From Aquiluna sp. (GTDB taxonomy: Bacteria; Actinomycetota; Actinomycetes; Actinomycetales; Microbacteriaceae), in assembly GCA_028144365.1 (NCBI GenBank), contig JAOGAX010000001.1, forward strand, positions 45,872 through 109,871: 64,000 nt of DNA, read 5' to 3'. The translations under genes were made by a program, and so were the position numbers. Under the pieces are notes generated by a model. The model had not been told where the DNA came from. It saw only the letters and a program-made list of their open reading frames with translations, and searched no databases. How positions within the stretch are numbered: the stretch's first letter is position 1; the number at the start of each line of letters is the position of its first letter. This document shows positions 24,733 through 32,611 of the stretch, piece by piece.

Positions 24733-25615
24733 AAAAGCCCTTTAGCCAATCTCTTAGGTCGTCCCCAATGTCCTCGCGGTCAACCGCAATTCTCAGGGTC
24801 GCCTTTATGAAGTCCAGCTTGTCTCCGGTGTCATAGCGTCTGCCGCGGAAGATAACTCCTCGAACGCCACCGGCAATCTCCGGGTGCTTTGCAGCATGCT
24901 GCAGAGCATCGGTGAGTTGAATCTCTCCACCTCTGCCGGGCTGGGTGTTTTCGAGAATGTCGAACATCTCGGGCCTGAGCACATACCTTCCTATTACAGC
25001 AAGGTTCGAGGGGGCCTTGTCGGCCTCTGGCTTTTCGACCAGGTCGGTCACCTCGACAACATCTCCGTCCTGCCTGCCAATGCTTGCCACTCCGTATTGA
25101 TGAATCTGTTCTTTCGGTACCTCCATGAGGGCGACTACGTTGTCGCCGGTTTCCTCGTGGAGCTTGAGAATCTGTGTTAGGCAGGCATCTCTTGAGTCGA
25201 TGATGTCATCGCCGAGAAGGACCGCAAAGCTGTTGTGACCGACGTGGCTTTTCGCTCTCAGGACTGCATGGCCAAGGCCGCGCGGGTCACCCTGGCGGGT
25301 GTAGTGGATGTCGGCAAGTTGGTTTGATGCCTGAACCGAGAAAAGCTTTTTCTCATCGCCCTTTTGGGAGAGAACCTGCTCGAGTTCTGCAACTCGGTCG
25401 AAGTGGTTTTCCAGGGTGTTCTTGTTGCGGCCGGTGATCATGAGCAAATCTGACAAGCCTGCCGAGACTGCCTCCTCAACCACGTATTGAATTACGGGCT
25501 TGTCGACAATCGGCAACATCTCTTTAGGCATCGCTTTGGTGGCGGGGAGGAACCTGGTTCCAAGTCCCGCGGCTGGAATTACCGCCTTGCGGACTAGGTA
25601 ACTGCTTTCAGACAT
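24719..25615 (-). CDS. galU: UTP-glucose-1-phosphate uridylyltransferase
   Basis: This 298-residue nucleotidyltransferase makes UDP-glucose. The nucleotide-binding start AVIPAAGLGTRFLPATKAMP near residues 11-30 and the KPVIQYVVEEA segment are diagnostic of GalU. The catalytic-site GDDIID near 129-134 is also present. UDP-glucose from it feeds the UDP-glucose dehydrogenase at 31222 and hence UDP-xylose at 40700. Confidence 0.95.
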   Translation of the reverse strand: MSESSYLVRKAVIPAAGLGTRFLPATKAMPKEMLPIVDKPVIQYVVEEAVSAGLSDLLMITGRNKNTLENHFDRVAELEQVLSQKGDEKKLFSVQASNQLADIHYTRQGDPRGLGHAVLRAKSHVGHNSFAVLLGDDIIDSRDACLTQILKLHEETGDNVVALMEVPKEQIHQYGVASIGRQDGDVVEVTDLVEKPEADKAPSNLAVIGRYVLRPEMFDILENTQPGRGGEIQLTDALQHAAKHPEIAGGVRGVIFRGRRYDTGDKLDFIKATLRIAVDREDIGDDLRDWLKGFSKEL

Positions 25616-25695
25616 GGCTAAAGCCTAGACTCAGTTTTCAGCAGATGCTCACCTTAGGTGTCTAAGATTTGCGTGAACTAGGGGAAGAAAAGAAC

Positions 25696-26985
25696 TTGGT
25701 TAGAAAAATCTTTGCGGCGTTATCCGTGGCCGTGCTCTCGGTCGTTGGCCTTGCGGCACCTGCGAGTGCAAATGTTGCTGAGCCTGCTTTTGACATGGTC
25801 AAGGTGAGTTCGGTTTGGGATGCTGGCCACACCGGATCTGGCGCGTCGATTGCCTTTATTGACCAGGGTGTCAACCTCACTCACGAGTACTTCCAGGGAC
25901 AGGTCATCGACGGCTTTTGCCTCTATGCCTCCTACACCAACAACTATTGCCCCAATGGCTCTAAGAGCCAGACCGGCTTGATCGCCGCATCCCAGCGAAT
26001 CGTCAATAACTTCCCTGTATTTGCAGAGAACCACGGAAACATGGTGGCCGGCATTGCCGCAGGCAAACCGAACAGCGTGGCAGCTGGCGGCATCGCTCCC
26101 GAGGCCAAGATTGTTATGGCAAACATCGACCTCACTCTCGAGGGCATCACCGCTGCCACCCGCTACATCTCAGACCGGGCAGCAGCCAACAACACTGTTG
26201 CAGTCTCGCTCTCCTTCGGTGGTCTGTTTTCAGAGATGCCTCGCAGCTGGCTGCTCTGTGACAACAACCCAGCACTTGCGGAGCTTGCGACATTGATTGG
26301 CGACATGAGGGACCGCGGAATCATTACCTTTGCGGCCGCCGGAAATACCCCCGTCCTTGACATCGCAACCTCGGTTTTCCCAAGTTGTTTGCAGGATGTG
26401 GTGGCGGTGGGATCGGTGAACTCCTTCGGAGAGATTTCTTGGTATGTAACCATGTCAGAAAAGATTGAGCTGCTCGCCCCAGACTTCACGCGCTCCGCGG
26501 ACACGCTCGGCTATCTGACTGGCTCGGGAACCTCGGCGGCAACACCCATGGTTGCTGGCGCTTTTACTCTTTTGAAGCAGGCATTTCCTGACAAGACGAG
26601 CGAGCAGGTGTTAGCCGCTCTGAAGGCCACCGGATCCATGGTCGATGACGTTATCCGCAAAGACATTCCAATGGTCAATGTCGCAGCCGCCTACAACTCG
26701 CTTGCCTCAGATACCAGCGCTCCAGAGACCCCAGAGGAAAACCTTGAGCAAAAGGTGACCATCGGAACCTTCAACGGCTATATCGCCATCTACACAAAGG
26801 GCTACGAGGGTAGAAGGCTTACCGCGAAGGTGGCAGGTCGTTGGCTAAAGGTTGACCCGATCACACTTGCCCCCGGCAAGAGCTACTCGCTCACTAAGCG
26901 CAATACCGGTGCTGGCTACCAAATAAGTGTCGCGGTTTATATCGACGGAGTGCTGAAGGCGGAGGACTCTGTTCTAACGCGCTAG
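25696..26985 (+). CDS. Secreted subtilisin-like serine protease with C-terminal surface domain
   Basis: This is a 429-residue S8 peptidase. The TTG at 25696 is chosen over 25669 because an AGGGGAAG ribosome site lies 8 bases upstream and a standard signal peptide (about 25 residues ending PASA) follows. The catalytic triad is D56 (AFIDQG), H113 (ENHGNM) and S280 (GSGTSAATP), with oxyanion N217. The last 77 residues (26752-26982) are a separate domain starting KVTIGTF, nearly the same as the C-terminus of the large surface protein at 34212. It could process or reside beside that protein (inference). Confidence 0.92.
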   Translation: MVRKIFAALSVAVLSVVGLAAPASANVAEPAFDMVKVSSVWDAGHTGSGASIAFIDQGVNLTHEYFQGQVIDGFCLYASYTNNYCPNGSKSQTGLIAASQRIVNNFPVFAENHGNMVAGIAAGKPNSVAAGGIAPEAKIVMANIDLTLEGITAATRYISDRAAANNTVAVSLSFGGLFSEMPRSWLLCDNNPALAELATLIGDMRDRGIITFAAAGNTPVLDIATSVFPSCLQDVVAVGSVNSFGEISWYVTMSEKIELLAPDFTRSADTLGYLTGSGTSAATPMVAGAFTLLKQAFPDKTSEQVLAALKATGSMVDDVIRKDIPMVNVAAAYNSLASDTSAPETPEENLEQKVTIGTFNGYIAIYTKGYEGRRLTAKVAGRWLKVDPITLAPGKSYSLTKRNTGAGYQISVAVYIDGVLKAEDSVLTR

Positions 26986-27750
26986 CACGAAGCGAACTAG
27001 GTTCGCAGGTCCTCCCAGCTCGCGCATTCTTCTAAGTCCAAATCCAAGGCGAACTAGCGGTGCTAGAGCACCAAAGACCCGGGTGAATACTGCCGCTCTT
27101 GCAACCCGGTCGCGGCTGGTGCCCCAGCCAGAACCCGAGGAGTCTTCTGGGTGAGTAGCAACTGTGATCGGGACAAACTCGGCTTTTCCGCCGGCCCTCA
27201 ACAGGTCTGCAATAAAGATGTATTCGTCGCCGAGATAGTTTTCGCTACCGGCTCCAAAGTTCTCGTCAAACACCACACCAAACTGCCTGATGGCATCGAC
27301 CCTGATGATCATCTCGTAGGTCGCTGCCCGGGCCGAGTTCCAAACGCTTAGCTTCGCGGCAGACTTTGGGTACTGCTTGCGAAGTCTTCCGCTGGGATCT
27401 TGAGCCTGAGCAAGGAGAAGAGAGAGCCTTGGGTTTTCATCAAAATACTTGATGGCCGCCTCAAGGCCGCTCTCGCCAAAGACGATGTCATCGTCGGCGA
27501 ATACCAGGTACTCGCTCTTTGCTAGCCAGATGGCCCGGGTGCGACTCTTTGCCACGCCAGTGGATTGAAGCTCCTCAGTGCTTACGTCCCGGCGACCTGT
27601 GAGCTTTGGAAAGTCTGCTAGCTGCCATTTTTTTTCGCCTGGGTTCTGAACCACAATCACGGTTTCCCAGTCTGGGCGCTCTCGAGGGGGCGTGATGTTT
27701 TGGATGCGCTCACGGAGGACCGAGTAGCCGATGGTGAGTTTTAGGCTCAT
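26974..27750 (-). CDS. Glycosyltransferase family 2-like protein
   Basis: This 258-residue protein of the GT-A fold has VIVVQNPG near residues 31-38 and the metal-binding acidic motif FADDDIVF near 84-91. A later GDEYIFIADLLRAGG near 177-191 resembles the acceptor-base region of GT2 enzymes. It lies at the 3' end of a minus-strand block with the membrane and pyruvyltransferase genes, with which it is tightly packed. It overlaps the subtilase end by 12 bp. Donor and acceptor are unknown. Confidence 0.8.
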   Translation of the reverse strand: MSLKLTIGYSVLRERIQNITPPRERPDWETVIVVQNPGEKKWQLADFPKLTGRRDVSTEELQSTGVAKSRTRAIWLAKSEYLVFADDDIVFGESGLEAAIKYFDENPRLSLLLAQAQDPSGRLRKQYPKSAAKLSVWNSARAATYEMIIRVDAIRQFGVVFDENFGAGSENYLGDEYIFIADLLRAGGKAEFVPITVATHPEDSSGSGWGTSRDRVARAAVFTRVFGALAPLVRLGFGLRRMRELGGPANLVRFVLAR

Positions 27751-28520
27751 TAGAAGCTGTTGGCCTTGGCCCTTGCAAAGCGCATCAGAGCCGACGACAC
27801 CGAGCTGAAGGTGGTGTTCTGGAGGCGAAGGCCTAGGAAGAACACGATGGTGTTGGCAAGGCTGATCTGGCCTTCGATGCTGAGCCAGATGAGAAGCGCG
27901 AATAGCACTACCACGCCGAAGCTCGCGAGCAGCGTGCCGAACTCTGCCTGCTGGATTCTGGTGCCCAGGCGCTCCGCGGGGGTGACTGTTTCTTTGGCCC
28001 TGCGTTTTTGAACAAACCCGCGTTGGGTATTGAACTGCCTAACGAACAGAACCCCCATCACCTGCAGCACGATCAAGATGAAGGCAAGGTTGATGGCTGC
28101 AAAGCCTGGGTTTAGAAAGAAGAAGAAGGCTGCGATTACAAACATCTGGGTTAGGAAGGACAATACGTTCACAAGCTCGAGGGCCATGGCCCACTCCCAG
28201 CTTTCGGTGTTTGCGGTCTTCTGGCGCTCATCTGCTCCAAAGGCCTTGTCAAAAAACTTGACCCGGTAGGTCTTCTGGAGGTAGTTGGCAATTCGGGTGG
28301 TGGCAAAAAGAAGTGCGAAGAGGATGACCGAGATAACTATCTCCGCCACCGGCATGCCGGCACCGGAGACCACCAGGTCGGTGAAGAGCTTTGCGACAAG
28401 CAGCTCGGTGACGGGGATTGCGGCGGCAATCAGTACTAGCAATATCAGCTGCCAGCGGTATTTGCCCTTGGGCACAAGTTGCCTGGATGACTTCCATAGC
28501 AATGAGGTCATGCGCTTCAT
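27750..28520 (-). CDS. ABC-exporter-type transmembrane protein without ATPase domain
   Basis: This 256-residue protein has six hydrophobic segments (about 23-45, 57-75, 118-135, 139-158, 195-212 and 217-230). The basic, helical linkers resemble an ABC exporter membrane domain, yet no Walker A, signature or Walker B follows. The frame ends normally, 1 bp overlapping the next gene, so there is no sign of a broken ATPase next door. It may pair with an ATPase encoded elsewhere, or be a diverged membrane scaffold for surface-glycan synthesis. Confidence 0.65.
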   Translation of the reverse strand: MKRMTSLLWKSSRQLVPKGKYRWQLILLVLIAAAIPVTELLVAKLFTDLVVSGAGMPVAEIVISVILFALLFATTRIANYLQKTYRVKFFDKAFGADERQKTANTESWEWAMALELVNVLSFLTQMFVIAAFFFFLNPGFAAINLAFILIVLQVMGVLFVRQFNTQRGFVQKRRAKETVTPAERLGTRIQQAEFGTLLASFGVVVLFALLIWLSIEGQISLANTIVFFLGLRLQNTTFSSVSSALMRFARAKANSF

Positions 28521-30271
28521 TTGAGCACCATCGCAATTGCCGCCTTAATGTGCCCCTCGACCTCGGAGATCTTTTTGCTTGGGACCTTGATGGTCTTGGT
28601 GAGTTTTTTGAGGTTTGTCCTTGAGAGGTCTGTTGGCAGCACAATCGGATTCATTACCTCGACGCCTGCGCCCAGTGCATAGTCCTCGTATTTGATCCCG
28701 CTGCCATGGACGTTTTCCTCGTAGCCCTCGAAGGTGACTAGCGCGCATGGGATGCCATAGGAGTGGCAGGTGATCATCACATGCATTGCTGAGGTGATCA
28801 CATAGTCATACTCGTTCAGCTTGGTAACAAACTCTTTGATGTCCTTAGGTCTAGACATCATCACCGAGAGCTCATCGATCTTGCTCGGTAGCTTGAGGTT
28901 TGCCGAGCTATGGGAGAAGTGCCTCACAAGCACACCCCTGCCATTAGTCTTGCCGCGCTTGACGCGATAGATCCTGGAAATCACTATCCCTGGGTCACCA
29001 AAGGATGTTACTTCCGGACCCTTGGACGCCCTAAGGGCTCTTGCGGTTAGGGGACCTCTGACCGAGACATAGTTTGCTTTGCGACTTAGCTGAACATCGT
29101 CTGTAGAGATGCCGGTTCCGACCACCACGGCGCTCGACTGAATGAACCTTCCAATCGAGCCAAGAGAAATTAGGTGGTTCTTGCCAGTTGGTTTGGTTGG
29201 CGACTGAATGATGACTCTTGCCTTTGAGTAGTGGGCAATAATTAGCGGTGATAGCCAGTCACCAAAGTTTCCCGGGAACGGCTTCGCCCACCACGTCAGC
29301 CTTATCGTCTTGGTCGACCTCTTACCTGAGTAGTGCGCGAAGGTTTCTGCTGCCTCAAGGTTTGCTGCCTCACCTTGAGAGGCAATGTATTTCTTGTTGA
29401 ATCTCTCTTTGGCAGATTTGTATAGCTCGAGGTCTCCCTTGATTGCACCACCAAGTATTTCCCCCATTGCCTTGGCTCGCTCAGGATCAATGCTTCTTGC
29501 TTGACCCGAGATTAAGACCCCGGTCACTCCGCTGGCATCGGCCATTCGCCTGAGGGGTCTTCGGATTACATCTGGAAGGTTGCGCTCAAGTTTTTTGGCC
29601 TGTTGCAGGGCTTTCCTCTTGAGACCAACCTGCTTGCCCCCACCATGCTGAACAACCTTGTTCTTGAACTCGGCGACGTTTCCTGAGCTGCCAAATACGA
29701 AGAAAGGCTGCCGTTGACCAAGTTCTAGAGGTGCTCTTTCTCGAACTATGTCCGTTGAGGGGATCATCTGGAAAGTGAGGTGTTTTGCGTTAGCACGCCA
29801 GGCCTCTTCCAGGAAGTAATCATCGGTTGCCTTGACTTCGGCTCGCTGCTCAAGCTCGAAGGCATCGGCAATTAGCTTTCTTGCCTGCAGGGAGGTCCCG
29901 AGGCCCCAGAAGCTTGGCTCCCAGAACCTAGTCCTGTTCCCATAGCCAATCTGAAGGGGTGAGCCGAAGCTGCGCTGGAAGCCGATCAGGTCAGCGGTTG
30001 AGTTAGCGATGTAGTCGGGGAGGTAGTTGATGCGGCAGTCAATGTCCACCCAAAAAACTTTTTTGGTTGGGTTTTTATCGCAGACACTTTTGATGAAACC
30101 GATTTTGCGCCTGGTGGTGTCGGCCCAGTCTTCGCCTGGGGCCTTTGTGATCTCTAGAAGCTCGTGGTCAATGCCAAGTCCGTCCAGCTGAGCTCTTAGA
30201 GCCTTAGCGTGGGAAGAGTAGTAATCGTCTGGAGTATAGAAACTGCAGACAATCAGGTCTTGGCTGGTCAC
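28517..30271 (-). CDS. Fusion of a glycosyltransferase-like domain and a polysaccharide pyruvyl transferase domain
   Basis: This 584-residue cytoplasmic protein shows two parts. The first 230 or so residues look like a nucleotide-sugar enzyme with a DID motif (76-78, FWVDIDCRI). From about residue 310 to the end it matches the polysaccharide pyruvyl transferase family, with GNFGDWLSPLI, a central VVGTGIS, SVRGPLTARAL and a late SAMHVMITCHSYGIP stretch. It probably adds ketal pyruvate to a surface sugar. It overlaps the membrane protein gene by 4 bp. Assignment of the N-terminal half is weaker. Confidence 0.78.
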   Translation of the reverse strand: MTSQDLIVCSFYTPDDYYSSHAKALRAQLDGLGIDHELLEITKAPGEDWADTTRRKIGFIKSVCDKNPTKKVFWVDIDCRINYLPDYIANSTADLIGFQRSFGSPLQIGYGNRTRFWEPSFWGLGTSLQARKLIADAFELEQRAEVKATDDYFLEEAWRANAKHLTFQMIPSTDIVRERAPLELGQRQPFFVFGSSGNVAEFKNKVVQHGGGKQVGLKRKALQQAKKLERNLPDVIRRPLRRMADASGVTGVLISGQARSIDPERAKAMGEILGGAIKGDLELYKSAKERFNKKYIASQGEAANLEAAETFAHYSGKRSTKTIRLTWWAKPFPGNFGDWLSPLIIAHYSKARVIIQSPTKPTGKNHLISLGSIGRFIQSSAVVVGTGISTDDVQLSRKANYVSVRGPLTARALRASKGPEVTSFGDPGIVISRIYRVKRGKTNGRGVLVRHFSHSSANLKLPSKIDELSVMMSRPKDIKEFVTKLNEYDYVITSAMHVMITCHSYGIPCALVTFEGYEENVHGSGIKYEDYALGAGVEVMNPIVLPTDLSRTNLKKLTKTIKVPSKKISEVEGHIKAAIAMVLK

Positions 30272-30293
30272 GGGTAAAAACTACCAGTAGGTG

Positions 30294-31235
30294 TTATCTG
30301 GCGCCCCGAGCCAGCCCCCACCAAAACCCGATGCCCCAGGCGTAGTGCATGGTTGGCAGCACAATCATTAGCCAGAGTCTGGTGGCTGGCTTTAGGTCGC
30401 CTGCGTTCATCGCGGCAAATGCGATCACCAACAAATACAAGGTCACCGGCAACCAGAAGATTGTCGAAAGCACTAATAGGGGCGGAATCCAGTAGCGGAT
30501 GGCTGACTCGCTAGGCGCCTCCCTTGTGAGGGCACCGCGCCAGATTCCTGTGTTGAAAAACTGTTTGGCTAGTGCTGGCCAGTTGTCTCTTGGGTAGTAG
30601 GTGACCTTTAGTCTCGGTTCGAACCATACTGTTCCGCCGGCCTCGCGAAGTCTCTTGTTGAGCTCCCAGTCCTGACCCCTTACCCACTTGGGATCAAATC
30701 CACCGACTTTTTTGAGCCAGCTCTTTTGGAAGCAGCCTAAATAAACACTGTCAACTGGGCCCGCGTTGCCGCCGAGGTGAAAAGCTCCACCACCTAGACC
30801 AATGCGATTGTTATAGCCGTAGGCAACGGCCTTTTGAAATTCGCTTTCGCCTTCTGCGACCATCATGCCGCCGACATTTGCGGCCCCAGTTTCTTGAAAA
30901 ACTTCTTGGGCAAGTGCCGCATAGCCTTCACAGAGTTTGCTGTGGGCATCGACGCGAATGACAGCTTCAAACTTTGCGGCGGCAATTGCGAGGTTGAGTC
31001 CCGTTGCAGTGTCGCCAGCTGGGTTTTCGACGATGGTTAGTTTTGTTTGGTACTTCTTCTTCAACTGGGAGGCAATGTCTTGTGTCAAATCTGTCGAGGG
31101 GGCAATAGCGAGAATCAGCTCACGACCTCCCTTGTGCTCTTGAGAGAAAACTGCCTCTACGGCTTCCGCTAGATGTTTTGCCTCGTTTCGCACCGGCATC
31201 ACGAAGCTGATGCCGATTTTTTTAGTTGTGGACAT
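30294..31235 (-). CDS. Membrane-bound family 2 glycosyltransferase (ExoA-like)
   Basis: This 313-residue GT2 has FVMPVRNEAKHL near residues 10-21, the IRVDAHS metal site and a RGQDWELNKRLREAG acceptor-side motif. Two or three hydrophobic helices at the C-terminus place it in the membrane. It resembles the succinoglycan enzyme ExoA by layout. The ATG at 31235 is chosen over an upstream one because the family homology begins there. The start overlaps the end of the UDP-glucose dehydrogenase gene by 14 bp. Confidence 0.88.
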   Translation of the reverse strand: MSTTKKIGISFVMPVRNEAKHLAEAVEAVFSQEHKGGRELILAIAPSTDLTQDIASQLKKKYQTKLTIVENPAGDTATGLNLAIAAAKFEAVIRVDAHSKLCEGYAALAQEVFQETGAANVGGMMVAEGESEFQKAVAYGYNNRIGLGGGAFHLGGNAGPVDSVYLGCFQKSWLKKVGGFDPKWVRGQDWELNKRLREAGGTVWFEPRLKVTYYPRDNWPALAKQFFNTGIWRGALTREAPSESAIRYWIPPLLVLSTIFWLPVTLYLLVIAFAAMNAGDLKPATRLWLMIVLPTMHYAWGIGFWWGLARGAR

Positions 31236-32535
31236 TGCGACCAAGGGCGATGAGTCTCCAACCGGCTGCCTGCCATGCAGCGACATCCAAAACATTTCGT
31301 CCGTCGATAATCAACTTGTTTGCGACCAGGTCGCCGAAAGAGGCTGGATCTATCGATTTGTATTCCGACCACTCTGTTCCAAGGAATATCAACTCAGCGT
31401 CCTTTGCGCCCGTCTCTATTTCCTTTGCGCGCTCAAGTTCGGGATAGCGATCACCAAGCGAGCCTAGAGCCATGGGGTCGTGAACCCTCACTTTCGCTCC
31501 CAGAGCTGAGAGCCTGAGGGCAACATCAAGAGATGGACTGTCCCTTAGGTCATCGGAGTCGGGTTTGAAAGAGATCCCGAGAACGAGAATCTTCTTGCCT
31601 TGCAGATCTCCGAGCTCCTGCTGTGCAAGCTCAACTACTCGGTCCCTACGCCTTAGATTCACCTCATCCACATTTCTAAGGAAGTCGACAGCTGCACCTA
31701 CCCCCAGCTCCTCGGCTCGTGACAGAAAACCTCGGATATCTTTCGGCAGACATCCGCCTCCAAATCCGACCCCACTCCTGAGAAACTTTTTACCGATGCG
31801 CTCGTCCATGCCAATTGCCTCGGCGAGATCGACGATATCAGCACCTGCAACCTCAGCAACTTCCGCCATAGCGTTGATAAAACTGATCTTGGTTGCGAGA
31901 AATGAGTTTGCTGCAACTTTTACAAGCTCAGCCGTTGGTACGTCAAGCGCAAGCAATGGCGTGCCATTGTCCAAGATGGGCTTGTACGCCTCTCGAAGCT
32001 TTTCCACCGCGGCAGAGTCCCACGAGCCCACAACAATTCGATCTGGATTGAGTGAATCCTCAAGCGCCGTGCCCTCACGAAGGAACTCCGGATTCCAAGC
32101 CACTATGACGTTGAAACCAGCGAGCTCGGACATCCTACCCCGAAGGACTTCAGCAGTTCCTACTGGCACGGTGGACTTTCCAACGACAATCGTGTATTCG
32201 GACACGACCCTCGCGAGCTCTTCGGCAGCGGCAAAAACGTGTGAGGTATCGGCAGCGTAAGAACCAATTTCCTGAGGAGTTCCAACACATAGAAAGTGCA
32301 GCTGACAAGATGCACTATTTCGATCATGTTTTTCTTGGAAACTGAGGTTACCTGTCTTAGTAACGTCAATAAGTGCCTCTTGAAGCCCTGGCTCGAAAAA
32401 TGGAACTTTGCCTGAGCTTAGGAGTTTAAGCTTCTCCCGGTCCGATTCAATTCCAATCACCTCATGGCCCAGTTTTGCCATTGCCACGGCATGCGTCACA
32501 CCAAGGTAGCCAAGTCCAATGACGCCAATTTTCAC
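31222..32535 (-). CDS. ugd: UDP-glucose 6-dehydrogenase
   Basis: This 437-residue enzyme oxidises UDP-glucose twice with NAD to UDP-glucuronate. It has the N-terminal GVIGLGYLG dinucleotide site near residues 4-12 and the catalytic cysteine in GFGGGCLPKDIRG near 256-268. VLGISFKPDSDDLRDSPS lies near 311-328. It takes GalU product and supplies the UDP-xylose synthase at 40700. It overlaps the ExoA-like gene by 14 bp. Confidence 0.95.
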   Translation of the reverse strand: MKIGVIGLGYLGVTHAVAMAKLGHEVIGIESDREKLKLLSSGKVPFFEPGLQEALIDVTKTGNLSFQEKHDRNSASCQLHFLCVGTPQEIGSYAADTSHVFAAAEELARVVSEYTIVVGKSTVPVGTAEVLRGRMSELAGFNVIVAWNPEFLREGTALEDSLNPDRIVVGSWDSAAVEKLREAYKPILDNGTPLLALDVPTAELVKVAANSFLATKISFINAMAEVAEVAGADIVDLAEAIGMDERIGKKFLRSGVGFGGGCLPKDIRGFLSRAEELGVGAAVDFLRNVDEVNLRRRDRVVELAQQELGDLQGKKILVLGISFKPDSDDLRDSPSLDVALRLSALGAKVRVHDPMALGSLGDRYPELERAKEIETGAKDAELIFLGTEWSEYKSIDPASFGDLVANKLIIDGRNVLDVAAWQAAGWRLIALGRNVHN

Positions 32536-32597
32536 GTCCCAAGCTTAGCGATTGGTCTTGGGCAAAAACTTTTCGTAACGAGAGCGCCTGTAGCACG

Positions 32598-32603
32598 TAT
32601 ATT
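32598..32603 (+). promoter_or_regulatory. Putative -10 element for the membrane-anchored sigma gene
   Basis: TATATT ends 8 bases before the ATG at 32612, and no ribosome site is present. That spacing implies that transcription starts at or next to the ATG (leaderless). A CGTAAC hexamer (32574-32579) lies 18 bases further upstream, which would be an unusual -35. Confidence 0.4.
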
Positions 32604-32611
32604 TGAATGTT

